From Glycomyces terrestris (GTDB taxonomy: Bacteria > Actinomycetota > Actinomycetes > Mycobacteriales > Micromonosporaceae), in NCBI RefSeq assembly GCF_003933745.1, contig NZ_RSEB01000002.1, positions 496,001-560,000 of the forward strand: a stretch of DNA of 64,000 nucleotides, written 5' to 3'. The notes under the pieces were generated by a model, which was not told the origin of the DNA, searched no databases, and saw only the letters and a list, made by a program, of their open reading frames with translations. How positions within the stretch are numbered: position 1 is the first letter of the stretch; every line of letters begins with the position of its first letter. Of this stretch, positions 47,001 to 53,886 are shown piece by piece. Made by a program: the position numbers and the translations under genes.

Positions 47001-47985
47001 CGAGCTGCGCCTCGCCGACGCCTTCGACTCCGGCATCGACCGCAAGCTCATCGAGGAGCTCCCCAAAGAGGTCCCCGGCCGGGTCCTCAACGCCGACAAG
47101 CACTTCGGGCACATCGCACTCCCGCGCGTCGACGGCTCCGGCGACACCGCCGACCTCGCCGACGGCTTCGCCGACCTCGTCGACGCCGTGCGCCGCCGCT
47201 GGCCCGGCCCCGGCGTCGCCGCCGTCAAGGCCCTCCCGGCCGACGTCGCCCTGAGCGAACTCGTGCCGCCCCTCCCCGCCCCGGCCCCCGGCGACCCGTT
47301 CGCGCTCGCGCCCGTCGTCGGCGTCGCCGAGAGCGACCTGCGGCCCGCCGCGATCGACTTCACCGCCGACCCGCACCTGGTCGTCTTCGGCGACACGCAG
47401 ACCGGCAAGACCACGCTCCTGCGCGCCATCATGCGCCAGATCGTGCGCCGCCCCAGCGACGAGGCCGGCATCTTCCTCGTGGACTACCGGCGCTCGCACC
47501 TCGAAGAGGTCCCCGAGGACCACCTCGTCACCTACTGCAACACCGGCCCGCACGCCGCCCAGAACGCCTTCGAGCTCGCCGAGGCCCTGAAGAAGCGCCT
47601 GCCCGGACCCGACGTCACCCCGCAGCAGCTGCGCGACCGCTCCTGGTGGACCGGCCCCGAGGTGTTCGTCGTCGTCGACGACTACGACCTCGTCCCCACC
47701 TCCGCCGGGAACCCCCTCGCGCCCCTCACCGAACTCGCCGCCCACGGCGCCGACCTCGGCCTCCACCTGATCCTCGCCCGCCGCACCGGCGGCGCGAGCC
47801 GCGCCGTCTACGAGCCCCTGCTGCGCCAGCTCTGCGACATGTCCAGCCCCGGCCTCCTCTTCTCCGGCGACCGCCTCGAGGGCCGGCTGATCAACGGCAC
47901 CGCCAGCCGCCAGCTCCCACCCGGCCGCGCCCTCCTCACCCGCCGCGGCCAGAACCCCGACCTCCTCCAGATCGCCAGGCCCTGA
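44005..47985 (+). CDS. eccC: EccC-type FtsK/SpoIIIE ATPase, three fused ATPase domains
   Basis: A protein of 1326 residues, the motor of the type VII secretion system. Two N-terminal membrane helices (about 38-95) and a DUF-type stalk precede three ATPase domains. Walker A motifs are at 490-497 (GATGSGKS), 839-846 (GAPTSGKS) and 1129-1136 (GDTQTGKT). The first Walker B (LVIIDEF, Asp608-Glu609) is complete. The second (LLAIDGW) lacks the Glu and the third (VVVDDYD) has Asp, matching other EccC proteins in which domain 1 is the main catalyst and domains 2 and 3 bind substrate. It is one polypeptide, unlike the split EccCa/EccCb of ESX-1. The gene ends 5 bp from the convergent Mth938-like gene. 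Confidence 0.95.
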   Translation: MGTAVVRRPARRPAPEVSTEPITLASPPALGDPPSAVMGAPMLMMPLMSGSGAMVMVLSNLERPLYATAGLLMLVASVAMGVVLFAAMRSGPRRKLRQERERYLDYLEDARHTIREAVKAQRDHAARRHPHPGLLLGLACDPGRRWERRNTDPDLLHVRCGLASVPLSRALSLKIDEQSPLVVYDPVCHSGAEELVDQYANLADQPLTLAVGEVGETAIIGEFARTRATAQAMLAQLAVLVAPEDLRIAIVAHPTVAPQWTKLSWLPHLLADPTAAEAPVPLIAPTTAELAELLADDLAVRAGELRRRRGGPPGPGTRRLLVVVDGEHQVSLPGVLPDTSANELLGVHVWTLVAEQRQEPEHTAARIAVDADQIAVTRIERADGAVAETTRTGRPDRLDPADLAAIARAVSPWRLALDDVSHALSGVHGLADILGVADPAEVDWRRTWAPREESALLRVPFAVDADGRPVELDLKESALGGMGPHGLIVGATGSGKSEALRTLVAALAVRHSPERLALLTVDFKGGATFADCDDLPHSAGAITNLADDLGLVDRFAEALYGEMARRQQILKDAGNLPNVHAYARLREARRAEGQPDLEPLPHLLVIIDEFSELLTAKPDFSDLFVAVGRIGRSIGVHLLLATQRLEAAHLRGLESHLSYRIGLRTFSEAESREAIGVPDAYRLPPEPGSGYLKVDTTIFTRFKAAMVSGKYTPPREVEQRSLPVLPWPVPPVVNVLDALVNSAALRPGGEQPDPEHSVLRVLVASLARAAQTDGIPNVRPVWLPPLPESLPLSALDTDPAEPGAGLRAVLGLADHPREQRQDALEWDLAGADANLAVLGAPTSGKSTLVRTLVSGLALRYPPTAFAAYVIDYGGGALGGLGRLPHVAVAAGRAEPELVARTLAEVRSLLDAREHLMRAKGIDSAAGLRRAAAAGTVDVPGDVLLAIDGWGGLTEAKEDANDLLMEIASRGPALGVHTVLTAVNSAQIRARLAAAISGRIELRLADAFDSGIDRKLIEELPKEVPGRVLNADKHFGHIALPRVDGSGDTADLADGFADLVDAVRRRWPGPGVAAVKALPADVALSELVPPLPAPAPGDPFALAPVVGVAESDLRPAAIDFTADPHLVVFGDTQTGKTTLLRAIMRQIVRRPSDEAGIFLVDYRRSHLEEVPEDHLVTYCNTGPHAAQNAFELAEALKKRLPGPDVTPQQLRDRSWWTGPEVFVVVDDYDLVPTSAGNPLAPLTELAAHGADLGLHLILARRTGGASRAVYEPLLRQLCDMSSPGLLFSGDRLEGRLINGTASRQLPPGRALLTRRGQNPDLLQIARP

Positions 47986-47989
47986 CCCG

Positions 47990-48370
47990 TCAGCAGGTCG
48001 AGTGGAACAGGCCCCCGACCCGCCCCGGGTCGGCGTTGTACAACTCCACGGCCTCGCGGGTCTCCGCGGTCCGGTACGGGACCCCGAGGCGCTCCAGCAG
48101 CGCGACCGTCGCGGGGTCGACCTCGAGCCGCCGCTCCATCCCGAGCGAGAGCACGATCGACTCGGCGCCGTTGTCGATCAGGTACTGCACGTCGGCGGGC
48201 TGGATGCCGGGGCTGTGCTCGGTGCCCGACTCCCGCCAGTCCCACGGCCTCCCGCCCCCCGGGTGGAGCATGAAGTCCTTCCCGGTGCCGAGCCCGTCCA
48301 CCTCCATCCGCCCCCAGGCGACTGAGAGGATCTTCGGGGACGCCGTGTCGTCATGCGCTGCATCACTCAT
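47990..48370 (-). CDS. Mth938 domain protein
   Basis: A protein of 126 residues. ILSVAWGRMEVDGLGTGKDF, LHPGGGRPWDWRESGTEHSP and VQYLIDNGAESIVLSLGMER define the Mth938/DUF498 fold shared with human AAMDC and NDUFAF3-type proteins. The bacterial function is not established. The start at 48370 is chosen because the fold begins just after it; longer in-frame starts would run into the duplicated promoter region. It faces the divergent membrane protein gene. Confidence 0.88.
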   Translation of the reverse strand: MSDAAHDDTASPKILSVAWGRMEVDGLGTGKDFMLHPGGGRPWDWRESGTEHSPGIQPADVQYLIDNGAESIVLSLGMERRLEVDPATVALLERLGVPYRTAETREAVELYNADPGRVGGLFHSTC

Positions 48371-48702
48371 GCCGCCATGATCTCGCGCCTGCCTCGGTAT
48401 CGCCATGCCGATACCTCCGACACCCGGCCCGATACCGTGGACCGATGCGGTGAAACTGCTGCGGCCCATAGCGTCGAGGGATGGACCAGACCGCTCCGCG
48501 CGAGCCCTTCGCGCGCCGCCTCGCCCCCGCGCTCGGGCCGCCATGATCCCGCACCTGCTTCGGTATCGCCATGCCGATACCTCCGACACGCCGCCCGATA
48601 CCGCGGACCGATGCGGTGAAACTGCTGCGGCCCATAGCGTCGAGGGATGGACCAGACCGCTCCGCGCGAGCCCTTCGTGCGCCGCCTCGCCCCCGCGCTC
48701 GG
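48371..48702. repeat. 166-bp tandem duplication of a promoter and gene 5' end
   Basis: Unit 1 (48371-48536) and unit 2 (48537-48702) are about 95 percent alike. Each contains the near-palindrome GGTATCG-ccatgc-CGATACC, a further CCGATACCG half-site, and the start of the membrane protein gene through MDQTAPREPF. In unit 1 that reading frame runs only a short way into the junction. The GGTATCG repeats resemble an operator and are present in both units. Confidence 0.85.
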
Positions 48703-49651
48703 GCTCGCCCTGCTCGCGCCCGTGTGCGCCGAAATGCTCTCCGGCTACGACGCCACCACCGGCGACCCGGCCGCCCTCCTCATGACCATCCTCTTCGGAG
48801 CCGCGCTATACGGCGCGCCGGCGCTCCTCATCCGCGAGACCGCCCGCCGCGCCGGACTCGGCTGGGCCGGCGTCCTGCTCCTGGCCGCCGCACTCGGGAC
48901 CGTCCAGGCCGGGATCATCGACCAGTCCCTGTTCTCCACCGACTACCGCGGCATCGACTACTGGGACGAGATGACCCGCCCCACCTGGATCGACCCGCTC
49001 GGCCTCAGCGCGTCCGCAGCCCTCACCTTCATCGGCGGGCACACCCTCTGGAGCTTCACCGCCCCGATCGCGATCGTCGAGGCCGTCGACGGACGCGAAC
49101 CGCCGCGGCCCTGGCTCCGCGCGCCCGGACTCGCCGTCACCGCCCTCCTCTACCTCGCCGCCGCCTGGCTCGTGCTCCGCGACCACCTCGCCAACGAGCG
49201 CGACCACGCCTCCGCCGCCCAGCTCACCGGCGCCGCCGCCACCGCCGCACTCCTCATCGCCCTGGCGTTCCTCCTGGGCCGCAAGCGGAAGCGCCCGGTG
49301 CCGCGGCGCGTCCCGCCGCCCGCCGCGCTCCTCCCGGCCGCCGCCGCGGCCCTCATCGCCGCGAACTGGACCCCCACCTGGACCGGCGTCGCCGTCACCG
49401 CGAGCCTCGCCATCGGCGGCGGCGCGGCCATCGCCCACTGGTCCCGCTCCGAAACCTGGACCCGCCGCCACCCGACCGCGCTCGCCGCGGGCGCACTCCT
49501 CGCCGTCGTCCTCCCCAGCTTCCTCACCGACCCGATCGGCGAGACCGACCCGGTCGCCAAGTACGCCAACAACACCGCCATGACGCTCCTCGTCGCGGCC
49601 CTCGCCTGGTGGGCACTGCGCCGCGCGGCCCGCACCGCGCCGCCGCGCTAG
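48647..49651 (+). CDS. Multi-pass membrane protein of unknown function
   Basis: A protein of 334 residues with about nine hydrophobic helices (first at about 16-34). The loop after helix 3 is acidic and aromatic (STDYRGIDYWDEMTRP). Basic RKRKRPVPRR marks a cytoplasmic loop at about 223. It has no recognised transporter or enzyme signature. Its upstream region and first 18-20 codons are duplicated in tandem, giving two promoter copies. The ATG at 48647 is retained with GTCGAGGG ahead of it. Confidence 0.75.
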   Translation: MDQTAPREPFVRRLAPALGLALLAPVCAEMLSGYDATTGDPAALLMTILFGAALYGAPALLIRETARRAGLGWAGVLLLAAALGTVQAGIIDQSLFSTDYRGIDYWDEMTRPTWIDPLGLSASAALTFIGGHTLWSFTAPIAIVEAVDGREPPRPWLRAPGLAVTALLYLAAAWLVLRDHLANERDHASAAQLTGAAATAALLIALAFLLGRKRKRPVPRRVPPPAALLPAAAAALIAANWTPTWTGVAVTASLAIGGGAAIAHWSRSETWTRRHPTALAAGALLAVVLPSFLTDPIGETDPVAKYANNTAMTLLVAALAWWALRRAARTAPPR

Positions 49652-49685
49652 AGTCGGACCGCACACGACCGAAGGGAGCACCACC

Positions 49686-50432
49686 ATGGCACGCACCGCA
49701 GTCGTCAGCGGCGGAGGCACCGGCATCGGCCGCGCCGTCGCCGAGCGCTTCGCCGCCCAAGGCGACGACGTGATCATCGTCGGCCGCCGCGAGGACGTCC
49801 TCGCCGAGGCCGCGGCCGGGATCGGCGAGCGCGCCACCCACGTCGCCGCCGACCTCGAAACCCCCGAAGGCGCCCTTGAAGTCCTCCAGCACGCCTCCGA
49901 GCGCGCCGGCCGCATCGACGTCATCGCCGCAGTCGCGGGCGGCAACGCCGCCAACAAGATCCCCGAAGAGATCCCCAAAGGACTCGAACGCGCCTCGTGG
50001 GCCTGGAACGCGAACCTGCGCCTCAACGTGATGACCGCCGTCCACCTCGTCGAAGGCCTCAAACCGATCCTCAACGACGGCGGCCGCATCGTCCTCTTCA
50101 GCTCCATCGCCGCCTACCGCGGCTCCGGCAGCGGCAGCTACGCCGGCTCCAAGGCCGCGCTCCACCCCTACGCGATCGACCTCTCCGCCGAACTCGGCGC
50201 CCGCGGCATCACCGCGAACGTCATCGCGCCCGGCTACATCGAGCAGACCGAGTTCTTCGGCTCCTCGATGACCGAGGAGCGCCGCGCGATGCTGGTCGGC
50301 CAGACCCACAACGGCCGCCCCGGCTCGCTCGACGACATGGCCGCCCTCACCGCCTGGCTCGCCTCGCCCGAGGCCGGGCACGTGACCGCCCAGATCATCC
50401 AGTCCAACGGCGGCGCCCTGGCCGGGCGCTGA
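49686..50432 (+). CDS. Short-chain dehydrogenase/reductase
   Basis: A protein of 248 residues with VVSGGGTGIGRAVAERF for cofactor binding, a Ser in LFSSIAAYRG and YAGSKAALHPY with the Tyr/Lys pair. The usual NNAG is replaced by AAVAGGNAANK. Its ending (SPEAGHVTAQIIQSNGGALA) is typical of FabG-like enzymes. GAAGGGAGC precedes the ATG. The TGA is followed at once by the GTG of the metallophosphoesterase gene, so the two are coupled. Confidence 0.92.
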   Translation: MARTAVVSGGGTGIGRAVAERFAAQGDDVIIVGRREDVLAEAAAGIGERATHVAADLETPEGALEVLQHASERAGRIDVIAAVAGGNAANKIPEEIPKGLERASWAWNANLRLNVMTAVHLVEGLKPILNDGGRIVLFSSIAAYRGSGSGSYAGSKAALHPYAIDLSAELGARGITANVIAPGYIEQTEFFGSSMTEERRAMLVGQTHNGRPGSLDDMAALTAWLASPEAGHVTAQIIQSNGGALAGR

Positions 50433-51866
50433 GTGGACGCGCTCTGGTCGATCGTCCCCGACATCGCGATCCCTGTCGGCTTCACCCTCCTCCACGCGTA
50501 CCTGTGGCTGCGGCTGTGCCGCGACTCGACCCGCCCCGGCTCGCGGTGGCGCCCGGCCGGCGCGGTCGTCCTCGGCGTCCTGGGCGCGACCGGGATGCTC
50601 GCCTGGTTCCTCACGCCCTCGACGTACGCGCCGATGTGGCTCCAACAGCAGGTCGGCTGGCCGGGCTGGATCTGGTTCGGTGTCCTGATGTACCTGGGCG
50701 GCATCCTGGTCCTGGCGGAGCCCTTGCGGTGGTTCCTGTTGCGGCGCAAGGAGGGCGGGGCATCATCGTCGGAGTCGGAGTCGGAGTCGGAGTCGGAGTC
50801 GGAGTCGGAGTCGGAGTCGGAGTCGGAGTCGGAGTCGGGGTCGGGGTCGGGGTCGGATCGTGAACCTGAACCCGTAGCCGTAGCCGAGCCTGAGCCCGAA
50901 CTAGAGCCCGAGGTCAAACCAGAACCCGAGGCCAAACCAGAGCCCGAGGCCGAACTCGGCCCCAAACCCGAACCCTCATCCGATCGCCGCGACGCGGCCT
51001 CTCCCGGCAATGCCATGTCACACAGCACCGGCCTGACCCGCCGCGTAGTCGTCTCGCGGGCCATCGGCATCGGCGCGGCCGCCGCCGCCCTCGGCACCGT
51101 CGGCCACGGTCTGTACGAGGGCTACCGGACACCGCGCCTCAAGCCCGTCACGGTGCCGCTCGCCCGCCTCGACCGGGCCTTCGACGGCTACCGGATCGCG
51201 ATCGTCGGCGACACGCACTTCTCCGCGATCCGCGGCCGCGGCTACTGCGAGCGCGTCGTCGACCGGATCAACGGCACCCAGCCCGATCTCATCGCGTTCG
51301 TGGGGGACCTCGCGAGCAACGAGGCCGACCAGCTGCGCCGCGAGACCGAGCCGCTGTCGCGCTTGAGCGCCAGCGAGGGCGCGTTCTTCGTCGCCGGGAA
51401 CGCCGAGCACTATGTGGGCGCCGACGCCTGGTACGACCGCGTCGCGGAGCTCGGCATGACCGGCCTGCCGAACCGACGTGTCGAGCTGCCCGGCTTCGAC
51501 CTGGCCGGCGTCAACGACCTCATCGTGGAGCAGCGCGGCATGCAGGACACCGAGATCGGCCCGGATTTCGAAGCGGCCCTTGGCGACCGCGACCCGGCGC
51601 GCCCGGTGGTCCTGCTGGCGCACCAGCCCTCGGCCGTCGAGCGGATCGCCGGCTACGGCGTCGACCTCCAGCTCTCCGGCCACACCCACGGCGGCCAGAT
51701 CTGGCCCGTCCACTACCTCTCGCGCCTACGCAGCGGCCAGCTCGCGGGCCTGGAGACCCACGGCGACACCCAGGTCTACGTCACCAGTGGCGCCGGCACG
51801 AACGGCCCCCCGATCCGCGTGGGCGCCGACGCCGACATCACCGTGATGACGCTCCGCGCCGCCTGA
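50433..51866 (+). CDS. Membrane metallophosphoesterase with a Ser-Glu repeat linker
   Basis: A protein of 477 residues. Three hydrophobic helices (about 8-27, 42-62, 74-98) precede a low-complexity linker (about 110-190). The linker is a Ser-Glu run from a TCGGAG hexanucleotide, then Ser-Gly and Glu-Pro repeats. Residues 200-230 are a twin-arginine-like, hydrophobic segment (TRRVVVSRAIGIGAAAAAL). The YkuE-type phosphoesterase follows, with VGDTHFS, VGDLASN, HQPSA and GHTHGGQ. The fourth motif is GNAEHY, where relatives have GNHEYY, so a normally catalytic His is Ala. The substrate may be lipid-linked. It starts directly after the SDR stop. Confidence 0.87.
   Translation: MDALWSIVPDIAIPVGFTLLHAYLWLRLCRDSTRPGSRWRPAGAVVLGVLGATGMLAWFLTPSTYAPMWLQQQVGWPGWIWFGVLMYLGGILVLAEPLRWFLLRRKEGGASSSESESESESESESESESESESESGSGSGSDREPEPVAVAEPEPELEPEVKPEPEAKPEPEAELGPKPEPSSDRRDAASPGNAMSHSTGLTRRVVVSRAIGIGAAAAALGTVGHGLYEGYRTPRLKPVTVPLARLDRAFDGYRIAIVGDTHFSAIRGRGYCERVVDRINGTQPDLIAFVGDLASNEADQLRRETEPLSRLSASEGAFFVAGNAEHYVGADAWYDRVAELGMTGLPNRRVELPGFDLAGVNDLIVEQRGMQDTEIGPDFEAALGDRDPARPVVLLAHQPSAVERIAGYGVDLQLSGHTHGGQIWPVHYLSRLRSGQLAGLETHGDTQVYVTSGAGTNGPPIRVGADADITVMTLRAA
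50769..50852 (+). repeat. Hexanucleotide microsatellite inside the metallophosphoesterase gene
   Basis: Eleven perfect TCGGAG units followed by three TCGGGG units, read as (Ser-Glu)n then (Ser-Gly)n. Because the unit is six bases, slippage would change linker length without a frameshift. Confidence 0.95.
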
Positions 51867-51945
51867 ACCGTGCCGTTCGCCCCGCTGACGCCGCGGGCGG
51901 CGGATCAGGTCCCGGGTGTCGGGCCCGGCCGCTAGGGTCGGGGCC

Positions 51946-52647
51946 ATGGACATCATCTTGATCCCCGGTTTCTGGCTCGACGCGTCCTCCTGGGACGACA
52001 TCACCCCCGCGCTCGAGAAGGCCGGGCATCGGACCCACCCGCTCACCTTGCCGGGCATGGAGTCCGTCGACGCCGACCGCTCCGGCATCGGCCTGCGCGA
52101 CCACATCGACTTCGTGGTCGCCAAGGTCGACGAGCTCGACGGCCCCGTCGTCCTCGTCGGCCACTCCGGCGGCGGCGCGGTCGCCCACGCCGTGGCCGAC
52201 GCTCGGCCCGATCGCATCGCCCGTGTCGTCTATGTGGACTCGGCCCCGCTCGGCCCCGGCGGCGTCATCAACGACGAACTGCCGGTCGTCAACGGCGAGA
52301 TCCCGCTCCCGGACTGGAACGTCTTCGAGGACGAGGACCTCGTGGACCTCACCCCCGAACTGCGCGAGGCGTTCCGCGCCCGCGCGATCCCCACTCCCAA
52401 GGACGTCGCGTTCGACAAGCAGGTCCTCCACGACGAGCGCCGCTTCGACGTGCCGATCACCATGATCTGCTGCGAGTTCCCCAGCGCCATGATCCTCGCC
52501 TGGATCGAGCAGGGGGTCCCCTTCGTCAAGGAGCCCGCCTCGGTCAAGGACGTCACCTACATCGACCTCCCCACCGGCCACTGGCCCCAGCTCACCAAGC
52601 CCGCCGAACTCGCCGAGGCCATCGTCTCCGCGGTCGGCAAGGCGTGA
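51946..52647 (+). CDS. Alpha/beta hydrolase
   Basis: A protein of 233 residues starting MDIILIPGFWLDASSWDDI. The nucleophile elbow is VLVGHSGGGAVAHA with the catalytic Ser, and the C-terminal base is in LPTGHWPQL. Size and IPGFWLDA resemble salicylate-esterase/MenH-like small hydrolases of actinomycetes. The substrate is unknown. No ribosome binding site is obvious, so the ATG could be near-leaderless. A hairpin follows. Confidence 0.88.
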   Translation: MDIILIPGFWLDASSWDDITPALEKAGHRTHPLTLPGMESVDADRSGIGLRDHIDFVVAKVDELDGPVVLVGHSGGGAVAHAVADARPDRIARVVYVDSAPLGPGGVINDELPVVNGEIPLPDWNVFEDEDLVDLTPELREAFRARAIPTPKDVAFDKQVLHDERRFDVPITMICCEFPSAMILAWIEQGVPFVKEPASVKDVTYIDLPTGHWPQLTKPAELAEAIVSAVGKA

Positions 52648-52653
52648 CCGTAC

Positions 52654-52683
52654 GCGCGCCAGCCCCACCCGGGGCCGGCGCGC
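52654..52683 (+). terminator. Terminator hairpin after the hydrolase gene
   Basis: GCGCGCC / GGCGCGC, 7-bp arms with an inner CCCC...GGGG pairing, 6 bp beyond the stop. Confidence 0.6.
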
Positions 52684-52889
52684 GGGCGCTGTGCCTTGAG
52701 TGATCTGAGTGGCCTGAGAGGACGGTGAAGCGGGTTTTCGAACAGGGCGCGCGGGAAGTGAAAAACCTTCGCTGAACTGCGGGAATTCATGGCGTTCAGA
52801 GGGCGGAAAATGTCGTACCCCGAACGTATGATCGAAGGCAGGACGGTCCTTGGAAGCCGCTGAGGACGCCCTCCCGAGAGGAGCCGAAC

Positions 52890-53540
52890 ATGCTCGAATC
52901 CGCCCCAGTTCAGCAGCCCGCCGCGCGGGACGCCATGCCGCACCTCGGATACCGCGCCTGGCAGCGCTACCAGGACGCCGCGCAGACGGCGGTGGTCCTG
53001 CGCGGGATCGCCGCCGACGTCGCCGTCGAGACCACGCCGATCGACGCCGACGACCTCGACGAGATCGAGGTGGCCCGCAGGTACCTGGCCGCGTTGGAAG
53101 CCAAGCGGCGCTTGCAGATCAAGCTCGCCGACCTCGCCCCGGCGGCCGCCTCGTGGGAGGTCCTCGCCTCCGGGCGCGGCGACTACTCGGTCGGCGACGC
53201 CGCGAAGATCCTCTCGCGCGACCCGTCCATCGACATCGGACAGAACCGGCTGTTCACGGCCCTCGCCGAGTTCGGCTGGACCTACCGGCAGCGCGGCGAC
53301 CAGGGCTGGCGCGTCTACCAGTCGTCGATCACCGCCGGCCGCCTGTCCGAGATCCCCCAATCCCACTCCCACCCCCGGACCGGGCGCCGGGTCATCGACC
53401 CGCCCCAGATCCGCGTCACCGCCAAGGGCCTCGCGGAACTGCGCGAACGCCTCGGCGGCGGCCGCACCGAGGTGATCGTGGAACTTCCGCGCCGCGTCCC
53501 GGGCGAGGCGCTCGCGGAGATCGAGGCCGCCCGCGAATGA
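52890..53540 (+). CDS. KilAC-domain (phage antirepressor-type) protein
   Basis: A protein of 216 residues. The C-terminal half is a KilAC winged helix (GDYSVGDAAKILSRDPSIDI, FTALAEFGWTYRQRGDQGWR, then PPQIRVTAKGLAELRERLGG), typical of phage antirepressors. The N-terminal half (ALEAKRRLQIKLADLAP) is short and lacks an evident Bro-N or KilA-N domain. No other phage gene, integrase or attachment site is near. Actinobacterial chromosomes often carry such lone genes. The ATG follows CCGAGAGGAGCC. Confidence 0.82.
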   Translation: MLESAPVQQPAARDAMPHLGYRAWQRYQDAAQTAVVLRGIAADVAVETTPIDADDLDEIEVARRYLAALEAKRRLQIKLADLAPAAASWEVLASGRGDYSVGDAAKILSRDPSIDIGQNRLFTALAEFGWTYRQRGDQGWRVYQSSITAGRLSEIPQSHSHPRTGRRVIDPPQIRVTAKGLAELRERLGGGRTEVIVELPRRVPGEALAEIEAARE

Positions 53541-53549
53541 ACCCCTTGG

Positions 53550-53577
53550 CCGGGCGGCCGCTGCTGCGGCCGCCCGG
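53550..53577 (+). terminator. Terminator hairpin after the KilAC gene
   Basis: CCGGGCGGCCGC / GCGGCCGCCCGG, 12-bp perfect arms with a TGCT loop, 9 bp after the stop. Confidence 0.8.
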
Positions 53578-53730
53578 TTGCGGGCCTCGGCGGTCGAGGT
53601 CGCTCGCAGCCTGGTTGCGGGCCTCGGCAGTCGAAGTCGCTCGCAGCCTGCGGCGAGGCCGCTTGCCGCCCGGTTGCGGGACTCGGCAGTCGAGGCTGCT
53701 CGCCTCCCGTGCGAAGGTCGTCGCGGCCAG
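53577..53730. repeat. Three-copy direct repeat of about 47 bp
   Basis: GGTTGCGGGCCTCGGCGGTC...GCTCGCAGCC occurs at about 53577, 53624 and 53674 with divergence; the copies contain pieces of the terminator arms. The region to 53815 has no gene. Confidence 0.75.
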
Positions 53731-53824
53731 GCCCGCAGGTGCAAACCTCGGCCAATCACGGGACGTGCGGAGGGCGCTTCAGCGTGTGCGGCAAGCGTTT
53801 TGCTGGCATTCGCCCCTTTAATCT

Positions 53825-53843
53825 ATTAACAAACCATGTTAAT
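53825..53843 (+). promoter_or_regulatory. Inverted repeat upstream of the GH64 gene
   Basis: ATTAAC-aaaccat-GTTAAT lies in an A/T-rich island (53815-53845), about 45 bp before the GH64 start. Its position and symmetry suit a sugar-responsive repressor site overlapping the promoter. Confidence 0.55.
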
Positions 53844-53886
53844 GTCTGCGAATTCCTCGATATCCGACAGATCCGGAGGTACCTCG

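Noticed and set aside
52890-53540. Prophage or integrative element around the KilAC gene
   Set aside because: No integrase, structural genes, attachment-site repeats or tRNA are nearby, and composition matches the surroundings.
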